A stretch of DNA of 64,000 nt from Niveispirillum cyanobacteriorum (GCF_002868735.1 NZ_CP025611.1:2474501-2538500); one strand, 5' to 3'. Numbered from the stretch's first letter, positions 33,918 through 42,593 are shown. Notes: generated by a model not told the origin, from the sequence alone. Numbers and translations are program-made.

Positions 33918-34334
33918 ATGTATTCCGTGTCGGTGCGTGACCACATCATGATCGCCCATTCCTTTGTGGGGGCGATCTTCGGCCCGGCGCAGGCCCTGCA
34001 CGGAGCCACCTTTGTCGTAGATGCCGAATTCCGCCGCCGACAGCTGTCACCGGAGGGGCTGGTGGTGGATATCGGGGCCGCATCCGCCTTGCTGAAGCAA
34101 GTGCTGGCCCCGCTGAACTATCAGAACCTGGACGAGATGCCGGAATATCGCGGGCGCAACACCACCACCGAATATCTGGCGGGCGATATCCATCGCAAGA
34201 TCGCAGCTGGCATCCGCGCAGGCGCGCTGGGTGCCGATGGGCCGGCGCTGGATGGGCTGCGGGTCGTCTTGTCGGAAAGCCATACCGCCTGGGGTTCGTA
34301 TGAGGCACCGCTGAACGTGGAGGCGGCGCGATGA
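33918..34334 (+). CDS. Divergent 6-pyruvoyl/6-carboxy-tetrahydropterin synthase-fold protein
   Basis: 138 aa, T-fold. Zinc ligand candidates His14 (IAHSF) and His28 (LHGATF) are present, but the third ligand of the usual HGH motif is Ala30, and the catalytic Cys four residues before the first H of HGH is Ala24. Retained features are NYQNLDEMP, NTTTEYLA and the C-terminal SESHTAWGSY. The usual QueD/PTPS reaction on dihydroneopterin triphosphate is therefore doubtful; it may be a different pterin-binding or lyase activity. Its gene overlaps the glycosyltransferase gene by 4 bases. Shine-Dalgarno AAAGGA precedes the ATG. Confidence 0.85.
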   Translation: MYSVSVRDHIMIAHSFVGAIFGPAQALHGATFVVDAEFRRRQLSPEGLVVDIGAASALLKQVLAPLNYQNLDEMPEYRGRNTTTEYLAGDIHRKIAAGIRAGALGADGPALDGLRVVLSESHTAWGSYEAPLNVEAAR

Positions 34335-35392
34335 TCGGTCAGCCCCTGCATATCCTTTGCCCCGGTGACATTAATCAGCTGACGGGCGGATATGGCTATC
34401 TCCGCCGGCTGGTGGCGGGACTGAGTGACCTGGGGGAAACGGTCATCGTGCATGAAATGCCGGGACCGCATCCCTTTGTCGATGATCCGTCGCGCAATGC
34501 TGCCGATGCCATCATGGCGGCCATCCCCGATGGCGCGCCGGTCCTAATCGACGGGCTGGCCCTGCCAGTCGCGGCGCATGCGATCTGGGTCGATCGTTAT
34601 CGCCTGCGCTTTGCCGCCTTGGTGCATCACCCGCTGCATCTGGAAAACGGATTGACGCCGGAACAGGCCGATACCCTATTCCGGATTGAACGCGATGCGC
34701 TGGCCCATATGCGCCACGTCATCGTGCCGTCGCGCACCACGATGAAGGGCGTGATTGACCTGTCGGTACCGCCCGCCCGGATCAGCATCGCCAATCCCGG
34801 TACCGATCCCGCCGAACCCGCCACGGGCAGCGGCAGCGGTGATGGCCCCACCATTCTGTGTGTCGCCACCCTGACCCCGCGCAAGGGGCATCTTGTGCTG
34901 ATCGAGGCTCTGGCTCGCGTCAGGCACCTGCCCTGGCGGCTGGTCCTGGTGGGCAGTGATGCCCGCCATCCCGGACAGGCCGCCTCCATCGCCCTGTCCG
35001 TTGCCGGGCACGGTCTGGCCGACCGGGTGCGGCTGGCGGGTGAATTGTCGGGCCCGGCGCTGAGTGCCGAATGGCGCGCGGCGGACCTGTTCACCCTGGT
35101 CAGTTTTCATGAGGGCTATGGCATGGTTGCCGCCGACGCCCTGAAACGCGGCCTACCCTGTATCGTCACCGATGCCGGCGGTTTGGCAGAGGTGGTGCCC
35201 CCCGAGGCCGGAGCTGTTGTCCCGCCGGGCGACGTGGCCGCCCTGGCCGCGGCCTTTGAAAGGCTTCTGTCAGATTCTGAAGCGCTGGACACGGCCCGCG
35301 CGGCAGCACGGCGGGCGGGCGATGGGTTGCCGACATGGCAACATTCTGTGTCATTGATCAGGGACGCCCTATCCGTCATCCTGGTTTCCTAA
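34331..35392 (+). CDS. Glycosyltransferase, GT4 family (GT-B fold)
   Basis: 353 aa, no membrane segment. The N-terminal Rossmann domain opens PLHILCPGDINQLTGGYGYLRRLVAGL. The C-terminal nucleotide-sugar domain contains ILCVATLTPRKGHLVLIEAL, LVLVGSD, ADLFTLVSFHEGYGMVAADALKRGLP (the E-x7-E type motif: EGYGMVAADA) and GAVVPPGDVAALA. Retaining GT4 enzymes use UDP-, GDP- or ADP-sugars. It overlaps the pterin-fold gene, so a soluble small-molecule acceptor such as a pterin is more likely than lipid-linked polysaccharide (inference). Confidence 0.85.
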   Translation: MIGQPLHILCPGDINQLTGGYGYLRRLVAGLSDLGETVIVHEMPGPHPFVDDPSRNAADAIMAAIPDGAPVLIDGLALPVAAHAIWVDRYRLRFAALVHHPLHLENGLTPEQADTLFRIERDALAHMRHVIVPSRTTMKGVIDLSVPPARISIANPGTDPAEPATGSGSGDGPTILCVATLTPRKGHLVLIEALARVRHLPWRLVLVGSDARHPGQAASIALSVAGHGLADRVRLAGELSGPALSAEWRAADLFTLVSFHEGYGMVAADALKRGLPCIVTDAGGLAEVVPPEAGAVVPPGDVAALAAAFERLLSDSEALDTARAAARRAGDGLPTWQHSVSLIRDALSVILVS

Positions 35393-35413
35393 GGAAAGTG
35401 ATCGGACACCGAC

Positions 35414-36283
35414 ATGAACCTTGATTTCGAATCCGACTGGCTGCGCCTGCGCGAACCGCTGGACGAAGCGGCGCGGGCCGTGGGGCTGGCCTGGGCCTTC
35501 GGGCGCGTGCTGCCGGCCCATCCCATGATCATCGATCTGGGTGCGGGGACCGGCAGCAATGTCCGGCAACTGGCCATGAAGCTGGGTCGGGGCGAGCAGG
35601 ATTGGACCCTGATCGAGAAGGACCGCAAGCTTCTGGCCAAGGCACCGGGGGAGATCGGGCGCTGGGCTGACCGCAATGGCTGGGAGCATAAGGAACAACG
35701 CCGCGCCTATATGATCACCTGCGACGACATGGCCGTGCGGGTGGAGATGCGCAGCTTCGATCTGGCGCAGGATCCGGCGGAACTGGGCCTGAACCAGTAT
35801 GACGGTATCACCGCCAAGGCCCTGTTCGATCTGGTGTCGCTGCCCTGGCTGGACCGGTTCGTGAAAGAACTGGCCAGTTGCGGCTTCCCCCCCCTGCTGG
35901 TGACGCTGACTGTTGACGGGCGCGTCGAGTTTTCCATTGCGGATGAGGATGACGGGTTCGTGCTGGACCTGTTCCACACCCATATGGGCCGGGCCAAGGG
36001 CCTGGGCGGACCCGCCCTGGGACCGGCGGCCCCGCAGGCCCTGGCCAATGCCCTGACGGGGGCAGGGTATAAGGTGGAAACGGCCCAGGCCGACTGGAAG
36101 ATCGGGCCCAAGCAGATTGCCGCCCATCTGGCCATGATCGCCGGCTATGAAAAGGCAGCCAAGGAGCAAGACCCCGGCAACAGCGCCCGCATCGCAGCCT
36201 GGGCCGACCGCCGCCGCACCCTGGCCAGCGAACAGGGTGCACGCCTGATGGTCGGCCACCAGGATCTCCTGGCCAAACGGTAA
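35414..36283 (+). CDS. Class I SAM-dependent methyltransferase
   Basis: 289 aa. SAM-binding motif I is IIDLGAGTGSNVRQLA (about 37-52), followed by the acidic LIEKD of motif II. The centre has GITAKALFDLVSLPWLDRFV and the C-terminal half an unusual LVTLTVDGRVEFSIADEDDGFV. It begins 21 bases after the glycosyltransferase gene and closes the cluster. Target atom and substrate are not readable. The last residues are strongly basic/polar without known tags. Confidence 0.8.
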   Translation: MNLDFESDWLRLREPLDEAARAVGLAWAFGRVLPAHPMIIDLGAGTGSNVRQLAMKLGRGEQDWTLIEKDRKLLAKAPGEIGRWADRNGWEHKEQRRAYMITCDDMAVRVEMRSFDLAQDPAELGLNQYDGITAKALFDLVSLPWLDRFVKELASCGFPPLLVTLTVDGRVEFSIADEDDGFVLDLFHTHMGRAKGLGGPALGPAAPQALANALTGAGYKVETAQADWKIGPKQIAAHLAMIAGYEKAAKEQDPGNSARIAAWADRRRTLASEQGARLMVGHQDLLAKR

Positions 36284-36294
36284 ACCTTAAAACC

Positions 36295-36328
36295 CGGCAG
36301 CGACTGCTGCCGCGCCGCACGTGCGGCG
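36295..36328. terminator. Hairpin pair between convergent genes
   Basis: CGGCAG (36295-36300) pairs with CTGCCG (36307-36312), followed at once by the 16-base palindrome CGCCGCACGTGCGGCG (36313-36328). They lie 12 bases after the methyltransferase stop and 49 before the amidohydrolase stop. No clear U-tract, so probably bidirectional 3'-end structures. Confidence 0.5.
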
Positions 36329-36376
36329 TAAAGCCAAGCGGCGGATGCCGCGCCGGCGCTTGAGGCAACTGAAAGA

Positions 36377-37615
36377 CTAAAACCCCGCGGCGGACGCGGG
36401 GGCAAAGCCCAGTACGGGCGCGGCGCGGGACAGGGTGACGCGCACCCCATCCTTCCACAACGCCAGATGCCGCGATGCATCCGCCGCCGCCTCGATATCC
36501 GCCACGACATTGCCGGGCACCAGCAGCAGGTCCGCTGCCGCACCCTTCACAATGCGGCCACGGTCAGGGAAATCCAGAAGATCGGCGGCAACCGAGGTCC
36601 CGGCCTTCAATGCGGCCAGCGGGTCCATGCCCAGCGCCACCATGTGCCGCAGTTCCTGCGCATTCTCGCCATGGCGGTTGCCGGGCGTACCGGCATCGGT
36701 GCCCAGCGCCACCACCCCGCCCGCAGCGACAAAGCGTCGGAAACTGTCGAAATGCATGCTGCCGAACCGTTCCGCCTTGGCCCGAACAAAGGCAGGCAGC
36801 CGGTCCTTCATCTCCAGCAGGGCCATCATGGCGGACAAGGTGGGGACCAGCCGCACGCCCTTGTCGATCATGATGGCGACCTGCGCGTCGGTCAGTTCGA
36901 ACCCATGTTCGATACTATCCACCCCCGCCGCGACGGCACGGGCAATGCCCCGCGCGCCCTGGGCATGGGCTGTGATCTTCAAGCCGAAATCGTGGGCCAT
37001 GGTGACGGCGGCGGCCAGTTCACCCTCCGCCGGATGCGGGGCCAGCGGATCCACTCCGCCCGTCAGCACGCCGCCGGTGGCGATCAGCTTGATACAGTCG
37101 GCCCCGTGTTTGACATTGGTGCGCACCCCGCGCAGCCAGTCGTTGGGCCCGTCGCATTCAATCCCGATCCAGGCCCCGTGCCCGCCGGTAATGGTCAGCG
37201 CCTTGCCCGCACAGCGCATGGAGGGGCCGACATGCCGGCCCGCACGGATGGCGTCGCGGATGGAGATTTCCAGCCATTCCACCCCGCCCAGATCACGCAT
37301 GGACGTGATGCCGCCGGCCAGCGTGGCTTGGGCATTCTCCAGCAGGCGCAGGGTCAGGTCGCCCATGGGGCGCTGCCGCAGGGTGGTGACGACGTCCCCC
37401 GTCGCCTCCAGCGCCAGATGCACATGCGCATCGACCAGACCCGGCATCAAGGTGGCGCCCGACGTATCGTGACGCGGGCCCGCATAGCCTACGAAATCCG
37501 CCACCGGCGCTACCGATGCGACGTGCCCGTCACTGACCAGCACGCCCAGCCCGGGCTGCGGGACTGAAAGCCCGTCAAACACCAGACCACCGGACAGGAG
37601 CAATTGCTGCGTCAT
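36377..37615 (-). CDS. Metal-dependent amidohydrolase (imidazolonepropionase/prolidase-like)
   Basis: 412 aa. Amidohydrolase barrel ligands are visible: HVHL (DAHVHLALE, about 62-66), a candidate carboxylated Lys in CIKLIATGGV, HAQG, IEHGFEL and the final Asp in LGTDAGTPGN. This matches the COG1228 group, whose characterised members hydrolyse N-acyl or X-Pro dipeptide bonds or imidazolonepropionate. No signal peptide; probably cytosolic. GAAGG lies 8 bases before the ATG. It faces the pterin-like cluster convergently, so a shared pathway is only a possibility. Confidence 0.85.
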   Translation of the reverse strand: MTQQLLLSGGLVFDGLSVPQPGLGVLVSDGHVASVAPVADFVGYAGPRHDTSGATLMPGLVDAHVHLALEATGDVVTTLRQRPMGDLTLRLLENAQATLAGGITSMRDLGGVEWLEISIRDAIRAGRHVGPSMRCAGKALTITGGHGAWIGIECDGPNDWLRGVRTNVKHGADCIKLIATGGVLTGGVDPLAPHPAEGELAAAVTMAHDFGLKITAHAQGARGIARAVAAGVDSIEHGFELTDAQVAIMIDKGVRLVPTLSAMMALLEMKDRLPAFVRAKAERFGSMHFDSFRRFVAAGGVVALGTDAGTPGNRHGENAQELRHMVALGMDPLAALKAGTSVAADLLDFPDRGRIVKGAAADLLLVPGNVVADIEAAADASRHLALWKDGVRVTLSRAAPVLGFAPASAAGF

Positions 37616-37708
37616 GAAACGACCTTCACCAGTGATGGAAACCGGTGGGCAGCATAGCGTGGGTTGGCAACGAAATCACGCGGGGGCAACTGGTTACCGA
37701 AGACCGCC

Positions 37709-38575
37709 CTATCCCCGCGCCAGCATCACCGGCGTGGCATAGGCGCCGATGGGCAGGACGCTGGAGGCGCTGTCGCCCAACCGCTGGATCACGGCGGACA
37801 GGCGCGGGTCGTCCAGGGGGACGAAGCCTTCCACCTCGACCAGATGCACCGCACCGCCGCCGCCGGGCAGATGGTGGGTGCGTAGCTGCAGGGTGGCGAA
37901 GCCGGCCCCTTCCAGCACATCTTTCAACCGGCCCCGGCTGACATCCTGCGTCACTTCGACCGCCAGAAGTGCCCGGTCATCGCCGGTCGCCTCCATTGGG
38001 ACGGCGGCCAGGACCAGGGCGTCGCCACCCTCCCGCCCCACACTCTGCCCCTCCACCCGCAGGAAGGGCAGGCGGGCGATGATGCGCGGGGTCTTGGGAT
38101 CAGGCGAGAGGATGAAACGCCACCAGGGGTCGTTGTCGTCTTCCTCCGGCCAGGGAACGACGGCCAGGGTCGCGGTACCTTCGGAGACGGCGCGCAACGC
38201 TGCCATCGGCGTATTGACCGCGAAGGTCGGCGTGGTGGACCCGAAATGGTCGCGCGCATTGTCCCAGAGCGGGCTTTGAGCCTCGTTCGCGCAAACAACG
38301 GCCACAGCCAGCGGACCCTGGATGCGGGTCAGGGCGGCGATCATCTCGCGCCACATACGTACCACGGCTTCCACCGGGAAGGCACCGCTGTGCCGGCCCA
38401 CCAGATTGCGCACGATCTCCGCCTCGCGGCCGGGGCGGATGTGGGGACGGCCTGGCGGCTTTACCTTCGCCACCTCCTCCACCACCTGCGCGCGGCGCAT
38501 GAGCAGCGTATGGATTTCCGCATCGATCGTATCGATCTGGCGGCGCAAGTCGTCCAAGGTCGGTTTGGTGGGCAT
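37709..38575 (-). CDS. AroQ chorismate mutase with degenerate prephenate-dehydratase-like C-terminal region
   Basis: 288 aa. Residues 1-90 are an AroQ helical chorismate mutase (LDDLRRQIDTIDAEIHTLLMRRAQVVEEVAKVK, then REAEIVRNL and MWREMIAA), converting chorismate to prephenate. The remaining ~200 residues look like a decayed periplasmic-binding/prephenate dehydratase fold plus an ACT-like end (ALLAVEVTQDVSRGRLKDVLEGAGF), but no TRF catalytic motif is visible, so dehydratase activity is unlikely; the ACT-like part may regulate. Divergent from metX across 177 bases. Prephenate dehydrogenase lies far away at 57225. Confidence 0.82.
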   Translation of the reverse strand: MPTKPTLDDLRRQIDTIDAEIHTLLMRRAQVVEEVAKVKPPGRPHIRPGREAEIVRNLVGRHSGAFPVEAVVRMWREMIAALTRIQGPLAVAVVCANEAQSPLWDNARDHFGSTTPTFAVNTPMAALRAVSEGTATLAVVPWPEEDDNDPWWRFILSPDPKTPRIIARLPFLRVEGQSVGREGGDALVLAAVPMEATGDDRALLAVEVTQDVSRGRLKDVLEGAGFATLQLRTHHLPGGGGAVHLVEVEGFVPLDDPRLSAVIQRLGDSASSVLPIGAYATPVMLARG

Positions 38576-38648
38576 GGAGGGCCGGTTTTGGGTCCTTCGA
38601 GGGGCGGATAGTATTAGGCGGGATGTCCCCCCGAAATCAAAGAAAACA

Positions 38649-38676
38649 TTGACACTCGTCGCCCCCCTTCATAGCT
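38649..38676 (+). promoter_or_regulatory. Possible metX promoter
   Basis: TTGACA (38649-38654) is a perfect -35; the best -10 is CATAGC (38670-38675) with a 15-base spacer, a weak match. It lies about 75 bases before the metX ATG. Downstream GC-rich pairing (around 38688-38726) might be a leader structure. I looked for a SAM-II riboswitch and did not find its conserved pseudoknot bases. Confidence 0.35.
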
Positions 38677-38752
38677 CTTGTCACCCAGCCCGGCACGGCC
38701 CCACAGGGCCCGCCACACCGGGTCGCATGACCGGACGGGACAGCCAGCAACC

Positions 38753-39967
38753 ATGAATGTGGCCATCGACGCGACGAGCCAGGACCCCAGCGAAGCCGCC
38801 AATTCCGGCCCCGCAGGCTATATCCGCCTGGGCCTGGACAGGCCCCTGGAGCTGGATGGCGGCGGCACGCTTTCGGGCTTTCGGCTGGCCTACCGCACCT
38901 ATGGCAGGCTGAATGCCGACCGTTCCAACGCCGTGCTGGTCTGCCATGCGCTGACCGGCGACCAATATGTGGCCGAACAGCACCCGGTGACGGGCAAGGC
39001 CGGCTGGTGGGACCTGATGGTGGGTCCGGGCCGGCCCGTCGATACCGACCGTTTCTTCGTCATCTGCTCCAACGTCATCGGCGGCTGCCTGGGCAGCGAA
39101 GGCCCAAAGGAGACGGATGACGCCACGGGTAAGCCCTGGGCCCTGAATTTCCCCGTCATCACCATTGCCGACATGGTGCGGGCCCAGAAGATGCTGATCG
39201 ACCATCTGGGCATCGCCCAGTTGTTCTGTGTCATCGGCGGGTCGATGGGCGGGATGCAGGTGCTGCAATGGGCCGTCTCCTACCCGGACAAAGTCTATTG
39301 CTGCCTGCCCATCGCCACGGCGGCCCGCCACAGCGCGCAGAACATCGCCTTCCATGAGGTCGGGCGTCAGGCCATCATGGCCGATCCCGATTGGCGCCTG
39401 GGCGACTATCTGAACCAGGGGACAAGGCCGACCAAGGGCCTGTCGGTGGCGCGCATGGCCGCCCACATCACTTACCTGTCGGAACCCGCATTGCACCGGA
39501 AGTTTGGGCGCAACCTACAGGACCGTAAATCCATCACCTTCGGCTTTGACGCCGACTTTCAGGTGGAAAGCTATCTGCGCTATCAGGGCATCAGCTTCGT
39601 CGAACGGTTCGATGCCAATTCCTATCTCTATATCACCCGCGCCATGGATTATTTCGATCTCGCCGCCGACCATGGCGGGGTGCTGGCCAATGCCTTCCGC
39701 GTTGCCGGGCCCGACGGGCGCCCGACGGGCACGCCGGTCAAATTCTGCGTCATCAGCTTTTCCAGCGACTGGCTGTTTCCGACCAGCGAAAGCCGGGCCG
39801 TGGTGCATGCCCTGAACGCTGTCGCCGCCAATGTCAGCTTTGTCGAGGTGGAGACGGACAAGGGCCACGACGCCTTCCTGCTGGATGTGCCGGAATTCTA
39901 TCAGGTGGCGCGGGGCTTCATCGAAGGCCACGCGGCGCGGCGCGGCATCGCCGCCAAGGTGGGGTAA
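38753..39967 (+). CDS. metX: Homoserine O-acetyltransferase/succinyltransferase MetX
   Basis: 404 aa from the ATG at 38753; the frame to 38678 is rejected because the extension lies in the promoter region. Alpha/beta hydrolase fold with triad Ser164 ([12 protein letters not shown]), Asp339 (SSDWLFP) and His372 (DKGHDAF). It O-acylates homoserine to feed methionine synthesis by sulfhydrylation. Some MetX proteins use succinyl-CoA; that choice depends on residues I did not resolve. metW follows 7 bases later, the classical arrangement. Confidence 0.95.
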   Translation: MNVAIDATSQDPSEAANSGPAGYIRLGLDRPLELDGGGTLSGFRLAYRTYGRLNADRSNAVLVCHALTGDQYVAEQHPVTGKAGWWDLMVGPGRPVDTDRFFVICSNVIGGCLGSEGPKETDDATGKPWALNFPVITIADMVRAQKMLIDHLGIAQLFCVIGGSMGGMQVLQWAVSYPDKVYCCLPIATAARHSAQNIAFHEVGRQAIMADPDWRLGDYLNQGTRPTKGLSVARMAAHITYLSEPALHRKFGRNLQDRKSITFGFDADFQVESYLRYQGISFVERFDANSYLYITRAMDYFDLAADHGGVLANAFRVAGPDGRPTGTPVKFCVISFSSDWLFPTSESRAVVHALNAVAANVSFVEVETDKGHDAFLLDVPEFYQVARGFIEGHAARRGIAAKVG

Positions 39968-39974
39968 CAGACCA

Positions 39975-40607
39975 ATGGCCGTGACCTCCCTTCTGCCGCC
40001 TGCCTCCATCCGCAGCGATCTGGAAAGCATTGTCGAATGGGTCGAGGCAGGCAGCCGCGTGCTGGATGTCGGCTGCGGCGATGGTGAACTGCTGCATGCC
40101 CTGGTTCACCGCAAGCAGGTGGATGGGCGCGGCATCGAACTATCGATGGACGGAGTGCGCGCTTCCGTCGCCCGTGGTCTGGCCGTGATCCAGGGCGACG
40201 CCGATACAGACCTGAAGGATTATCCCAGCGACGGGTTCGACTATGTGATCCTGTCGCAGACCCTGCAGGCCACGCGTCACCCACGCATCGTGCTGGATCA
40301 TCTGGTCCGTATCGGGCGTCATGCCATCGTCTCTGTGCCCAATTTCGGCTATTGGCGGGTACGGGCCGATCTGCTGCTTCGTGGGCGGATGCCGGTAACG
40401 GACCGTCTGGGCCATGAATGGTACGAGACGCCCAATATCCACTTTTGCACCATCGCCGACATGGTCGCATTGTGCCAGGATATGGGAGTTACCATCGAAC
40501 GCAGCCTGATCCTGGGTGCCGATGACCGGGCTGTTCCCGCCCCCGCCGACAGTGTCCGCGCCAACTGGCTTGGCGTGCAGGCGGTCTTCTTGCTGCAACG
40601 CAGCTAA
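39975..40607 (+). CDS. metW: Methionine biosynthesis protein MetW
   Basis: 210 aa, methyltransferase-like fold: RVLDVGCGDGELLHAL (motif I), then GIELS, QGDADTDLKDYPSDGFDYVILSQTLQA, and PNFGYWRVRADLLLRGRMP. MetW is needed with MetX for homoserine acylation activity in several proteobacteria, although it looks like a SAM methyltransferase. Start ATG at 39975, 7 bases after metX. Confidence 0.94.
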   Translation: MAVTSLLPPASIRSDLESIVEWVEAGSRVLDVGCGDGELLHALVHRKQVDGRGIELSMDGVRASVARGLAVIQGDADTDLKDYPSDGFDYVILSQTLQATRHPRIVLDHLVRIGRHAIVSVPNFGYWRVRADLLLRGRMPVTDRLGHEWYETPNIHFCTIADMVALCQDMGVTIERSLILGADDRAVPAPADSVRANWLGVQAVFLLQRS

Positions 40608-40824
40608 GGAAATTTCGTTAAACCGATACAGAAGGTTATAAACGTACTTTTCTCCTTGCCCCCTACCGCCTTTGGGTGCAGTCTTTTGTGACGGTTCGGC
40701 GGCAAGTGGGTGACAGTACAGCCCCCCAGCGCATTCCCCGCCCGCTTGTCGCCGCGCCGCCCCTTTTCGATCCTGGCCCCCTCTTGCGGGGTGCGCCAGC
40801 CCCAAGGATGGGAGGCCCGTAAAC

Positions 40825-40965
40825 ATGCTCCGACCCCAACGCGCCTATGCCGACATGGCCGGCAACCTGCGCCGCGCGCGCCAGCGCCTGGAACGGCTGG
40901 AATATGTATCGACGGCCCTGATGGGATTGTCGCTGGCCCTGCTTCTGGGTGCGGCGATGATGTGA
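40825..40965 (+). CDS. Small single-helix membrane protein, 46 aa
   Basis: A 46-codon frame with an excellent Shine-Dalgarno (GGGAGG at 40810-40815, 9 bases before the ATG). The first half is basic and helical (ADMAGNLRRARQRLERLEYV); the second is one membrane helix (ALMGLSLALLLGAAMM). It has its own 217-base upstream region, with TATAAA at about 40638-40643 as a weak -10. An intrinsic terminator follows at 41039. Function is unknown; such proteins often modulate membrane complexes. Confidence 0.6.
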   Translation: MLRPQRAYADMAGNLRRARQRLERLEYVSTALMGLSLALLLGAAMM

Positions 40966-41038
40966 GGGGTGGGCGGTATTCTCCGTGCCGCCATACCCTG
41001 TTGAGTTGCCCTGTTCCGTAGGATTTCTGCTAACCTGT

Positions 41039-41069
41039 ACGGCCCCCGGCTCTGCCTGGGGCCGTTTTT
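41039..41069 (+). terminator. Rho-independent terminator
   Basis: ACGGCCCC (41039-41046) pairs with GGGGCCGT (41058-41065) around an 11-base loop, followed by TTTTT. It ends the small membrane protein's transcript before the LapA-domain gene. Confidence 0.88.
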
Positions 41070-41100
41070 CTGTCTGAAGCAGCCCCGAAGGGATGACCCC

Positions 41101-41397
41101 GTGCGCTATCTCTCCTGGATACTCACCCTGCCGCTGACGGCGCTGGCGATCAGCTTCGCCGTGTCGAACCTGACGCCGGTGCAACTGGCACTCTGGCCCC
41201 TGGTCGGCACGCTGGAAGCACCGGCCTTCACCCTGGTGCTGGTGACCTTGGTCGTGGGGTTCTTCGCCGGTGGGCTGACCGTCTGGCTTGGCCAGCATGG
41301 GAACCGCCGCGCCGCCCGCCAGCATCAGGCCCGCGCCGACCGGTTGCAGAAGGAACTGGACGCGGCACGCGCAGTGAAGCCAATCGAACTGCCGTAA
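41101..41397 (+). CDS. LapA-domain (DUF1049) membrane protein
   Basis: 98 aa with a GTG start. Two membrane helices (about 7-24 and 42-64) and a basic coiled tail (RRAARQHQARADRLQKELDAARA). This is the LapA/YciS pattern (AISFAVSNLTPVQLALWPL). In E. coli LapA works with LapB in lipopolysaccharide assembly control; the pairing partner is not here. Starts 31 bases after the terminator. Confidence 0.82.
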   Translation: MRYLSWILTLPLTALAISFAVSNLTPVQLALWPLVGTLEAPAFTLVLVTLVVGFFAGGLTVWLGQHGNRRAARQHQARADRLQKELDAARAVKPIELP

Positions 41398-41470
41398 CGC
41401 TTGCCAACCGTAGCGCCCTTCCGCACTATACCCTGAAACAAGCGTTTGAATTTCAGGGAGGGAGTACGCG

Positions 41471-41947
41471 ATGCAGGTCCCCAAGCAACCAACCTTGACG
41501 CTGGCCGATTATCAGGCGCGGGTGGGTACGGAACTGGGCCGGTCAGACTGGCTGACCGTGGATCAGGGCATGATCGACCGGTTTGCTGACCTGACGGGTG
41601 ATCACCAGTTCATCCACATCGATCCGGTCCGCGCCGCCGCCACGCCGCTGGGCGGCACGGTGGCCCATGGCTTCCTGACCCTATCGCTGTTGGGCGCCAT
41701 GGGGATGGAGATGGTGCCGCCACTGGCCGGTGCCGCCATGATCATCAATTACGGCTTCGACAAGCTGCGCTTTATCACGCCTGTGCGCAGCGGTGGCCGC
41801 ATCCGTGGCGCCTTGACCCTGCTGGGCGTGGAGACGAAGGGTCCCGGCCAGTACCTGATGCGCTATGCTGTTACGGTAGAGGTAGAAGGTGCGGACAGGC
41901 CGGCATTGGCAGCGGAATGGCTGGTCATGATGGTGACCGTCGGCTGA
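41471..41947 (+). CDS. MaoC-family (R)-hydratase/dehydratase
   Basis: 158 aa hot-dog fold. The hydratase motif FADLTGDHQFIHIDPVRAAATPLGGTVAHGFLTLSLL supplies the catalytic Asp and His. Such enzymes hydrate 2-enoyl-CoA thioesters. AGGGAGGGAG precedes the ATG. It stands alone, so the pathway (fatty acid or polyhydroxyalkanoate metabolism) is open. Confidence 0.9.
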   Translation: MQVPKQPTLTLADYQARVGTELGRSDWLTVDQGMIDRFADLTGDHQFIHIDPVRAAATPLGGTVAHGFLTLSLLGAMGMEMVPPLAGAAMIINYGFDKLRFITPVRSGGRIRGALTLLGVETKGPGQYLMRYAVTVEVEGADRPALAAEWLVMMVTVG

Positions 41948-41951
41948 TGCC

Positions 41952-42593
41952 CTAAAGCGACGCCATGGCCAGCAGAAGGCCGGCGCCGATCAGCAACGCA
42001 CCTGTCATCCGGTTAAGCCAGCGTTGCGCCACCGGACCGGTGAGGCGCAAGGCCAGACCCTTGCCCCCCACGGCATAGGTCATGATCCAGCCGAATTCGA
42101 TGATCAGCATTGTGACCACCAGGATGGTCAGCTGCGGCGCCATGGGCCGCGCCGGATCAATGAATTGCGGGAAGAAGGCGGCCATGAAGACCAGCGCCTT
42201 GGGGTTCGACAATGTGATCAGCAGACCCTGGCCCAGCAGCCCCAATTGCCCCCGCCGGTCAGGGCCTGCTTTCATGGCGGCATCCATATCCGCCACCTCG
42301 TCCCGGATGGGGGCCCGCCACGCCTGAATGCCCAGCCATGTCAGATAAGCCACACCCACCCATTTGAAGATGGTGAAAGCCAGTGGCGAGGTCTTCAGCA
42401 GCACGCCGACCCCCAGTGCGGACAGGCCCGCCAACAGTCCCAGCGACAGGCACATGCCGATCCCGCCCCAGGCAGCCCCCACCAGCCCGTGACGCATGCC
42501 CATGGACAGGGCCGAGAGCATGTTGGGGCCGGGCGTTGCCGACAGGAAGAAACAGGTGGTCAGGAAAATGACCAAGGTCTGGGTGGAGATCAT
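41952..42593 (-). CDS. LysE/RhtB-family amino-acid exporter
   Basis: 213 aa with about six membrane helices. The N-terminal motif FFLSATPGPNMLSALSMGMRHGLVGAAWGGIG is the LysE/RhtB signature, and FKWVGVAYLTWLGIQAWR follows. Exports amino acids or homoserine lactone-like compounds from the cytosol; substrate unknown. Its start overlaps the stop of the mechanosensitive channel gene by one base. Confidence 0.9.
   Translation of the reverse strand: MISTQTLVIFLTTCFFLSATPGPNMLSALSMGMRHGLVGAAWGGIGMCLSLGLLAGLSALGVGVLLKTSPLAFTIFKWVGVAYLTWLGIQAWRAPIRDEVADMDAAMKAGPDRRGQLGLLGQGLLITLSNPKALVFMAAFFPQFIDPARPMAPQLTILVVTMLIIEFGWIMTYAVGGKGLALRLTGPVAQRWLNRMTGALLIGAGLLLAMASL

Noticed and set aside
38576-38752. 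SAM-II type riboswitch upstream of metX
   Set aside because: This is the usual place in alphaproteobacteria, but I could not find the conserved pseudoknot sequence. Only GC-rich pairing and a promoter-like TTGACA are visible.
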